Source of the DNA: an uncultured Bacteroidota bacterium
GTDB taxonomy: Bacteria; Bacteroidota; Bacteroidia; NS11-12g; UBA9320
Reading direction: 5' to 3'
DNA length: 11,604 bases
NCBI GenBank assembly: GCA_913056425.1
Contig: CAJXLR010000030.1
Coordinates: 1 to 11,604, forward strand
Below are positions 7,024-11,604 of the stretch, piece by piece (the first letter of the stretch is position 1; the number at the start of each line of letters is the position of its first letter). The position numbers and the translations under genes are program-made. A model generated the notes under the pieces. The model worked only from the letters and a program-made list of their open reading frames with translations, did no database searches and was not told where the DNA came from.

Positions 7024-7764
7024 TCAGAAGAATGCGCCTACATTCAGGCTAACAAACTTGGTTTTAGCTATAACGTCTTTATCTGCTGCAAGCATATCGA
7101 TAAAGTCGTTATCAAATCGGATTCCGGTGTATAACGATGTATTACCCGCAAGGCTATACTCTATTCCTGCGCCAATAATCAACGGGAATCTTAATACAAA
7201 CACCTCATCCTTGAAATTGTCGAAGTGAAATTCATCATTTGCTGATTTATTTACTCGAATATCCGTTGGGTCATCAAACAATGTACCGATTGTCTTCCCT
7301 GTGATATCAGCAGTTGCCTTGGTTAAAAACGAAGGGGCAAAGCCGAACTGCGCCCAATAGGTCCAATACCCAAACTCCTTGGTTTTAAATTTTAACGACA
7401 CCGGGATTTGAACATAGTTCATGTTGTAATCGTACTGCACATTGTCGTGACTCGTAGTGCTTTGTGTTTCAGGGTCGGTAAACTTCAACAAGTTGGTATA
7501 CTGAAAGCTTCCGGAAATATCCGTAAGCACAAGCTCCGTGCTAAGACTGTAGTATTTCTGGAAGTTGAAGTCCCCCATCAAACCATAGCTGTAGCCAATT
7601 GACGAACCAACGCGAGAAATGTTTTTCGTAGATGGTGCGATCCAAGACATATTCAAAGATCCTTTCATGCCTATGCGAAAACGCTGTTGTTGAGCGTTAA
7701 CAGCAAGTGAACAAAGGATAAAAAGAGCGGTAAATGCTACGGCGGAGATTCTTTTCAAGTTCAT
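7024..7764 (-). CDS. PorT-family outer-membrane beta-barrel protein
   Basis: The 246-residue protein has a Sec signal peptide (hydrophobic core 8-22, cleavage expected after VNA at residue 24). Amphipathic strands alternate throughout: FRIGMKGSLNMSWI, YSYGLMGDFNFQKYYSLSTELVL, YVQIPVSLKFKTKEFGYWTYWAQFGFAPSF and TSLYTGIRFDND. It ends in VSLNVGAFF, with the terminal aromatic residue typical of barrel proteins inserted by the BAM complex. This fits the PorT/outer-membrane beta-barrel family of Bacteroidota. True T9SS PorT is a member of this broad family, but nothing here proves the orthology and the usual methyltransferase neighbour is absent. The gene shares a 29-nt start-to-start region with gldB on the other strand and precedes nadE in a likely operon. 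Confidence 0.82.
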   Translation of the reverse strand: MNLKRISAVAFTALFILCSLAVNAQQQRFRIGMKGSLNMSWIAPSTKNISRVGSSIGYSYGLMGDFNFQKYYSLSTELVLTDISGSFQYTNLLKFTDPETQSTTSHDNVQYDYNMNYVQIPVSLKFKTKEFGYWTYWAQFGFAPSFLTKATADITGKTIGTLFDDPTDIRVNKSANDEFHFDNFKDEVFVLRFPLIIGAGIEYSLAGNTSLYTGIRFDNDFIDMLAADKDVIAKTKFVSLNVGAFF

Positions 7765-7771
7765 ACTTTTG
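7764..7771 (+). promoter_or_regulatory. -7 promoter box for gldB, touching the divergent gene's start codon
   Basis: TACTTTTG is an exact TAnnTTTG match. Its first T is also the base pairing with the A of the divergent barrel gene's ATG (CAT at 7762-7764). The -33 region would therefore lie inside the barrel gene's signal-peptide codons; no clear TTTG is seen there. The box implies transcription starting near 7776. Confidence 0.55.
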
Positions 7772-7793
7772 CAGTCAAATGGTTACGACAAAA

Positions 7794-8834
7794 ATGATAA
7801 AAAAAACGGGATTAAACAGACTTATTCTAGGCGGCATCGTTCTTGGCGTGACTCTATTCTCAAGCTGCTCTGATCAGAACAAACACATGGTTGATTTAGC
7901 AGGTAGTGAAGTTACTGTTACAATTAACCGATTAGAAGACGATATTTTTTCTGTCAAAACGGTTGAAGACTATAAAGCGCTGGACAAAATAGACCAGAGC
8001 TTTATGCATTACTTCAAAAGAGGCATCATGGGGCCGGAAACTCGCGATGGGTCCATTCCGGTTGAAGAAAGCACCAGAGGATTGGTTGAGTTCACTGCCA
8101 ACTCAGACATGCAAGACCTCTACCGAACGGTAGACTCGGTGTTTCCAAATCTTGAAGCGCAAGAAGCCGAACTAAGTAAAGCGTTCTCTTATTATCATTA
8201 CCATTTCCCGGATAAAACGATACCTAAGTTTTACTCGATTGTCACCCCGTTTCGGAGCATGGTAATGACTACCGATAGCGCTGTTGGAATCTGCTTAGAC
8301 ATGTATTTAGGTGCTGATTTCACGCCATACCTCACCCCCACGCTAAACTTTCCTCAGTTTTTAATCAACAGATTTCACAAAGAATACCTGACGCCTAATG
8401 TGGTAAAAGGCTGGTTAGAAAGTGAGTATACAGCTCCACAGCAAGCCCGATTGCTTGATGAAATGATTTACACCGGGAAGATTTTGTATGCTATGGATGC
8501 CATTCTTCCGGAAACACACGATAGCTTAAAAATTGGCTATCCCGCCGGAAAAATCGAGTGGTGTAATGTAAACGAGGTGCAAATTTGGACGCATTTGATT
8601 GATCAAAAGCTGCTTTATAGCACATCGTACCGCGATTATGCTGGAGTAGTTACCGATGGTCCTTTTTCCAAAGGAATGCACGTCCCTCAAGAGTCGCCTC
8701 CCAAAATTGCAATTTGGGCCGGATGGCAGATCGTTAGAAAATACATGGAAAAGAATCCTGACGTAACGTTAGCTCAGTTAATGGAAAACCAAAATCCGGA
8801 TGACATCCTTCGGCTGAGTGGTTACAAGCCTTAA
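7794..8834 (+). CDS. gldB: Gliding motility lipoprotein GldB
   Basis: GldB is a cell-envelope lipoprotein required for gliding in Flavobacterium johnsoniae; its exact activity is unknown. Counting from ATG 7794 the protein has 346 residues: MIKK, a hydrophobic segment, and a lipobox FSSC with lipidated C25. Family hallmarks follow: CLDMYLGAD (167-175), YTGKILYAMDAILP (226-239), IGYPAGKIEWC (247-257), LLYST (273-277), and PKIAIWAGWQIVRKYM (303-318) followed by EKNPD. There is no HExxH metal motif. The frame is open upstream: ATG 7779 would add five residues and leave almost no leader after the promoter box at 7764-7771, and an ATG at 7734 lies inside the divergent gene. I favour 7794, with 7779 as the alternative. 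In F. johnsoniae gldC follows gldB; here a convergent HHH gene follows instead, sharing a TTAA stop overlap. Confidence 0.93.
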   Translation: MIKKTGLNRLILGGIVLGVTLFSSCSDQNKHMVDLAGSEVTVTINRLEDDIFSVKTVEDYKALDKIDQSFMHYFKRGIMGPETRDGSIPVEESTRGLVEFTANSDMQDLYRTVDSVFPNLEAQEAELSKAFSYYHYHFPDKTIPKFYSIVTPFRSMVMTTDSAVGICLDMYLGADFTPYLTPTLNFPQFLINRFHKEYLTPNVVKGWLESEYTAPQQARLLDEMIYTGKILYAMDAILPETHDSLKIGYPAGKIEWCNVNEVQIWTHLIDQKLLYSTSYRDYAGVVTDGPFSKGMHVPQESPPKIAIWAGWQIVRKYMEKNPDVTLAQLMENQNPDDILRLSGYKP

Positions 8835-9697
8835 TCATCGGCAATCTCTAAGTACGGTTCTACCCGATGAATTATGTTGCTATCTGCGCCATGCAAGGCA
8901 TAGAGTTGTTGGACGTGTTTAAAGTCACCATGCTGTTCTCTAAAACGAACTATCAGTTTTGCCTGACTCCAAGAGATATATGGATGACTACTTAATCTGT
9001 TCTCGGTGACATTGTTCAGGTCGATTTTCACAACTTCCCCCGTACAAACAATCCGATTCTGGTTCTTGCTGAATACAGATGAGTCGACGCCGTAAACCTC
9101 AAGTAGTTGCTTTTCTGAGACAAATCCACCCAGTCGATTTCGATATCGCACAATACGCGACGCAAGAACTTTCCCCACCCCTTGCAATTGAGTTAACATC
9201 GAAGAATCAGCGGTGTTGAGGTCAACCATCACTAACGATTCTACCCGATTGATTGGTCTGTTGTATCTCGACCAATCGAGGTAAGGTTCTAACTGATCAG
9301 CTTGTGAGTTACTGCAAACTTGAAGTGCTCGAAACTCCTCCATTGATGTAACAAAACCCTTACCCGACTTTGCAGCAAACCAGTTTCGTACAAATTCAGA
9401 ACTCAACCCCATACCATATAAATCACGAGCACTCGCATAGTTTATATCAAAGACTTTCAACGATTGTTTCGCTGAGTTTTTCCTCTTCTGAGGTGTTCGA
9501 TTTCTTTCCGATGTTTGGTCGTTGCCTGGCTTGTTGCGCTTGTCAGGTTGAGCCAAACTATCGAAATAGGTAAAATCAACATCTATATTGCTTTCGCCTA
9601 ACGGCAACATATCTTCAATAATTATCGAAATCATAACACCCAAGGCAAGAATTATCAGAGCCTTAACTTCAGCTATGGTAAGATACTTCTTCCACAC
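8831..9697 (-). CDS. Membrane-anchored helix-hairpin-helix (ComEA-like) protein
   Basis: Read from GTG 9697 the protein has 288 residues: a short N-terminus (MWKKYL), one transmembrane helix (about 12-28), a charged low-complexity linker rich in Lys, Arg, Asn and Gln (about 48-80), then three ComEA/HHH-type repeats at about 83-140, 157-217 and 225-283. The middle repeat has the classic VDLNTADSSMLTQLQGVG with ASRIVRYR. The first and third keep the D-N-A frame but have altered hairpins (GMGLSS, PYISWS). HHH repeats bind the DNA backbone without sequence preference; ComEA uses them for DNA uptake, but this architecture is widespread in Bacteroidota without a proven role. The frame extends to a TTG at 9733, but that codon lies inside the terminator hairpin of the upstream gene, so I prefer the GTG. 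No Shine-Dalgarno sequence is visible. Confidence 0.85.
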   Translation of the reverse strand: MWKKYLTIAEVKALIILALGVMISIIIEDMLPLGESNIDVDFTYFDSLAQPDKRNKPGNDQTSERNRTPQKRKNSAKQSLKVFDINYASARDLYGMGLSSEFVRNWFAAKSGKGFVTSMEEFRALQVCSNSQADQLEPYLDWSRYNRPINRVESLVMVDLNTADSSMLTQLQGVGKVLASRIVRYRNRLGGFVSEKQLLEVYGVDSSVFSKNQNRIVCTGEVVKIDLNNVTENRLSSHPYISWSQAKLIVRFREQHGDFKHVQQLYALHGADSNIIHRVEPYLEIADD

Positions 9698-9707
9698 AAC
9701 AGGCAAT

Positions 9708-9738
9708 AAAAAAGCCTTGCACAACTTGTACAAGGCTT
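9708..9738 (-). terminator. Rho-independent terminator of the alpha-oxoamine synthase gene
   Basis: On the minus strand AAGCCTTG and CAAGGCTT (9738-9731 and 9719-9712) form an 8-bp stem, extended past one A-C mismatch by three more pairs to a 3-nt loop. The 3' arm runs into six T (minus strand, 9713-9708). It begins 22 nt after the stop of the gene at 9761-11011. It overlaps the 5' extension of the next gene's reading frame. Confidence 0.88.
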
Positions 9739-9760
9739 AAACTCTTATCGTATTAGATTA

Positions 9761-11011
9761 CTATCCCAGCGACAAATCAGCAACTTGATGTTTCTGATAT
9801 TCACCGTTGACAAGCTTGTCTTTAACCGCTCTAAATGCTGCAATGGTTTCTTCAACATCAGCAACTGAATGCGCTGCAGTTGGAATCAAACGAAGCATGA
9901 TTACTCCTTTTGGAACTACCGGGTAAACAACGATTGAACAGAAAATTGCGTAGTTCTCACGTAGGTCGTGAATTAGATGTAATGCTTCATCAACTGTACC
10001 GTTCAAGATTACCGGAGTTACACAAGAACTTGTTGTTCCGATATTAAACCCTTCAGCCTTCAAACCTCCTTGAAGTGCATCAACCACCTTCCAAAGATTT
10101 GCTTTAATCTCAGGTTTGGTGCGTAGCAACTCCAATCGCTTAAGTGCCCCAAGAACCAAAGCCATAGGTAATGACTTCGCAAAAATTTGAGAGCGTGTAT
10201 TGTATCTCAAGTAGTCAATGATCTTTTTATCACCGGCAACAAACGCACCGATGCTTGCCATTGACTTGGCAAACGTAGAGAAATACAAATCGATGTCGTC
10301 TTGCACTCCTTGCTCTTCACCTGCACCTGCACCTGAAGCTCCAAGTGTTCCAAATCCGTGTGCATCGTCAACCAAAAGTCTGAAGTTGTATTTCTTCTTC
10401 ATGGCTACAACGCCTTTTAAGTCTCCTTGATTACCAGACATACCGAAAACACCTTCAGTAATCACCAAAATCGCTCCACCGGTTTTTTCAACCATTTTAA
10501 CGGCACGACCAAGCTGTTTCTCAAGGTTTTCCATGTCGTTGTGTGCATACACAAAACGCTTTCCTTGGTGTAAACGAACACCATCGATGATACAAGCGTG
10601 TGACTCGGCGTCATATACAATCACGTCGTGGCGATCTACCAACGCATCAATGATTGACAAAACACCTTGATACCCGAAATTGAGCAGCATGGTGTCTTCT
10701 TTCATCACAAATTCACTCAATTGTTGCTCGAGCAATTCGTGGTTACTACTGTTACCCGACATCATACGAGCACCCATAGGGTAAGCCAAACCGTATTGTT
10801 CTGCCGCTTCGGCATCTGCCTTGCGAACCTCAGGATGGTTTCCTAATCCTAGGTAGTTATTTAAACTCCAGGTAAGTCGTTCCTTCCCGTTGAACATCAT
10901 TCGCGGTGCGAGTTCTCCTTCTAGCTTAGGGAATGTGTAATACCCTTTTGCTTCCTCAGCATGCAAGGCTAATGGCCCCATGTTGGACGTCGCTTTCTCA
11001 AATAAATCCAT
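9761..11011 (-). CDS. PLP-dependent alpha-oxoamine synthase (serine palmitoyltransferase / 2-amino-3-ketobutyrate CoA ligase-like)
   Basis: Members of this fold-type I family condense an amino acid with an acyl thioester and release CO2: glycine in Kbl, serine in serine palmitoyltransferase, cysteate in sulfonolipid synthesis. The 416-residue protein keeps the cofactor site: SLNNYLGLGNHP (49-60), NFGYQG (111-116), H138 in ESHACIIDG, EGVFGMSGNQGDL (186-198), VDDAHGFG (214-221; D215 and H218) and the Schiff-base lysine K249 in STFAKSMASIGAF. The N-terminal extension GYYTFPKLEGE and the C-terminal tail after about 395 match a Bacteroidota subgroup, not E. coli Kbl. Substrate is not decidable by eye. 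There is no adjacent threonine dehydrogenase gene, which speaks against a Kbl role. An exact -7 box lies 20 nt upstream, and a strong terminator follows, so it is a single-gene unit. Confidence 0.9.
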   Translation of the reverse strand: MDLFEKATSNMGPLALHAEEAKGYYTFPKLEGELAPRMMFNGKERLTWSLNNYLGLGNHPEVRKADAEAAEQYGLAYPMGARMMSGNSSNHELLEQQLSEFVMKEDTMLLNFGYQGVLSIIDALVDRHDVIVYDAESHACIIDGVRLHQGKRFVYAHNDMENLEKQLGRAVKMVEKTGGAILVITEGVFGMSGNQGDLKGVVAMKKKYNFRLLVDDAHGFGTLGASGAGAGEEQGVQDDIDLYFSTFAKSMASIGAFVAGDKKIIDYLRYNTRSQIFAKSLPMALVLGALKRLELLRTKPEIKANLWKVVDALQGGLKAEGFNIGTTSSCVTPVILNGTVDEALHLIHDLRENYAIFCSIVVYPVVPKGVIMLRLIPTAAHSVADVEETIAAFRAVKDKLVNGEYQKHQVADLSLG

Positions 11012-11031
11012 TAAGTCGTCAATAATTTCCG

Positions 11032-11039
11032 CAAAGGTA
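11032..11039 (-). promoter_or_regulatory. -7 promoter box for the alpha-oxoamine synthase gene
   Basis: On the minus strand this reads TACCTTTG, an exact TAnnTTTG match, ending 20 nt before the ATG at 11011. The -33 element is not obvious. Confidence 0.6.
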
Positions 11040-11139
11040 TGAAAATCGATTTCATAACCATGTGAATCTCACGGTTGAAAGTACAACAGCCATCGGTCTT
11101 TAGCCATTGTAACAAAGCTTCAATTTAGCCGTTTGAACA

Positions 11140-11171
11140 ATTGCAAACCCCACAAGAATGAAGTATCTTTG
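11140..11171 (+). promoter_or_regulatory. Bacteroidota-type promoter of bamD
   Basis: TATCTTTG at 11164-11171 is an exact -7 box, and ATTG at 11140-11143 lies 20 nt upstream as a near -33 element, the best two-part match in the window. The -7 box ends 13 nt before the bamD ATG. The octamer TTGCAAAC occurs twice, at 11141-11148 and 11169-11176, overlapping both promoter elements with 28-bp periodicity; it could be an operator or a coincidence. Confidence 0.65.
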
Positions 11172-11184
11172 CAAACTTTTGAAA

Positions 11185-11604
11185 ATGAGAATCCACCTGA
11201 TTATTTTTTCAATTCTGGCCGCCGGTATGTTTACGGGGTGCGAGTATCAGAAGGTCCTGAAGAAAGGATCTCTTGAACAGAAGCTCGACGTTGCGCGTAA
11301 ATACTACAATAAGGGCGACTACGCCAGAGCAGAAATCATGCTGGATCAACTCTTGGGTAAGTTTCCAAGAGGAGGAAATGCAGAAGAAGTTTGTGGAGGC
11401 AATGAAATGAGGATTGATTGCGGTATCTGGGATTGTGAGAACCCCCATTCAGGTAATGGTTTGTGTGAAGCACACATGTATCACTACAGAACCTATGGAG
11501 TTCATACTGCTGAAGTAAGGGAGTACGAACTAGAAAAGGCATACGAGCCAAAGCACCCAAAGCAAATAGGGCGTGCTATCCGTGCCTTCTGTCAGTCATT
11601 GCCT
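11185..11604 (+). CDS. bamD: BamD N-terminus, interrupted and fused in frame to foreign sequence
   Basis: BamD is the essential TPR lipoprotein of the BAM complex that folds outer-membrane proteins. Residues 1-69 fit well: a lipoprotein signal with FTGC (C19), then CEYQKVLKKGSLEQKLDVA (19-37) and the first TPR helix pair RKYYNKGDYARAEIMLDQLL (38-57), ending NAEEV (65-69). In BamD the next residues should be an aromatic-rich helix of the second TPR; instead the frame reads CGGNEMRIDCGIWDCENPH and no BamD-like sequence appears in any frame from about 11391 to the end. The frame stays open to the window edge, giving a 140-residue chimera, but this is probably accidental. The resident gene should be treated as truncated at about 11391. 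It is divergent from the alpha-oxoamine synthase gene. Confidence 0.75.
   Translation, partial: MRIHLIIFSILAAGMFTGCEYQKVLKKGSLEQKLDVARKYYNKGDYARAEIMLDQLLGKFPRGGNAEEVCGGNEMRIDCGIWDCENPHSGNGLCEAHMYHYRTYGVHTAEVREYELEKAYEPKHPKQIGRAIRAFCQSLP
11384..11410 (+). CDS. Possible 3' tail of a foreign gene ending at the ATGA overlap
   Basis: In the frame shifted from BamD, the bases at 11384-11410 read KKFVEAMK and then TGA at 11408-11410. That TGA overlaps the ATG at 11407 as ATGA, the usual coupling of tightly packed phage or operon genes. Only about eight residues can be assigned, and the upstream part is lost at the junction with bamD, so no product can be named. It overlaps the chimeric BamD frame. 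Confidence 0.35.
   Translation, partial: KKFVEAMK
11395..11399 (+). promoter_or_regulatory. Strong Shine-Dalgarno before the zinc-finger ORF
   Basis: GGAGG lies 7 nt before the ATG at 11407. None of the resident genes upstream has such a site at its start, in line with Bacteroidota leaders, so it marks a change in gene style. Confidence 0.55.
11407..11604 (+). CDS. Zinc-finger protein of phage/HNH-associated type, 5' part only
   Basis: The ORF starts at ATG 11407 behind GGAGG and runs open to the window end (66 codons). It begins MRIDCGIWDCENPHSGNGLC, followed by EAHMYHYRTYG. The spacing C-x4-C, then GLC-x2-H and an aromatic/basic helix ending in G, is the small zinc-binding module seen at the front of many phage HNH-type endonucleases and other phage DNA-binding proteins. 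The following part (VREYELEKAYEPKHP, then KQIGRAIRAFCQSLP) is helical and charged; I do not recognise it. No HNH catalytic motif is visible in the available part. It shares its frame with the interrupted bamD and could be read through from it, but the independent start signals make a separate gene more likely. Confidence 0.5.
   Translation, partial: MRIDCGIWDCENPHSGNGLCEAHMYHYRTYGVHTAEVREYELEKAYEPKHPKQIGRAIRAFCQSLP

Noticed and set aside
6914..7228. Plus-strand open frame spanning the nadE start and the barrel gene end
   Set aside because: Both underlying minus-strand genes are convincing; the translation is low-complexity and has no family features.
7024..7764. Calling the barrel gene the T9SS component porT itself
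   Set aside because: The barrel fold and signal peptide only support the broad PorT-type family, and the usual porT neighbour is missing.
7734..7778. Upstream ATG 7734 as the gldB start
   Set aside because: It would add an Arg- and Ser-rich leader in front of a complete lipoprotein signal peptide, overlap the divergent gene's coding start and lie upstream of the -7 box at 7764-7771.
11209..11560. Minus-strand open frames at the right end
   Set aside because: They are antisense to the BamD signal and the zinc-finger motif, show no motif of their own, and cross the junction, which suggests chance openness.

Overview
The window looks like chromosomal DNA from a member of the Bacteroidota, most likely Flavobacteriales or a Cryomorphaceae-like relative. 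The evidence is a recognisable GldB gliding-motility lipoprotein, a PorT-type outer-membrane beta-barrel, and a Bacteroidota-style MCE/MlaD protein directly behind the tail of an N-acetylmuramoyl-L-alanine amidase. In addition, near-perfect TAnnTTTG promoter boxes lie just before several starts, and the resident genes almost all lack Shine-Dalgarno sequences. Genus cannot be fixed from this alone.

Layout. Bases 1-98 are the 3' end of an amidase-like gene. Bases 184-2034 (+) hold an MCE/MlaD lipid-transport protein followed after 6 nt by a LacX-type aldose epimerase with a TTG start. Bases 2031-3263 (-) encode fumarylacetoacetase, convergent with the epimerase and sharing a CTAG stop overlap. 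Bases 3330-4382 (+) encode quinone-type dihydroorotate dehydrogenase, divergent from fahA. Bases 4597-5166 (+) encode a small, very acidic secreted protein of unknown function with codon usage suggesting high expression, followed by two hairpins. Bases 5235-5363 carry three different short tandem repeats in one gap. Bases 5374-7764 (-) look like a two-gene operon: a PorT-like barrel, then glutamine-dependent NAD+ synthetase. Bases 7794-8834 (+) encode GldB, divergent from the barrel gene. Bases 8831-9697 (-) encode a membrane-anchored triple helix-hairpin-helix protein. Bases 9761-11011 (-) encode a PLP-dependent alpha-oxoamine synthase, ending in a clear intrinsic terminator. From 11185 (+) a BamD lipoprotein gene begins.

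Most genes are housekeeping or envelope functions: lipid transport (MCE), OM assembly (BamD), gliding (GldB), an OM barrel, NAD and pyrimidine synthesis, and tyrosine catabolism. The alpha-oxoamine synthase could supply a sphingoid or sulfonolipid-type base for the same envelope, but its substrate cannot be read from sequence.

The strongest anomaly is at the right end. BamD is convincing up to about residue 69 (base ~11391) and then stops resembling BamD. What follows has a different gene style: the tail of one short-spaced frame, an ATGA stop/start overlap, a GGAGG ribosome-binding site 7 nt before an ATG, and a C-x4-C...GLC-x2-H zinc-finger protein of the kind common in phage HNH-type genes. 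This is either a mobile/phage insertion into an essential gene or, more likely, an assembly chimera. I did not find a convincing new multi-gene system. No gene-free stretch exceeds 300 bases; the largest gaps are 4383-4596, 5167-5373 and 11012-11184.
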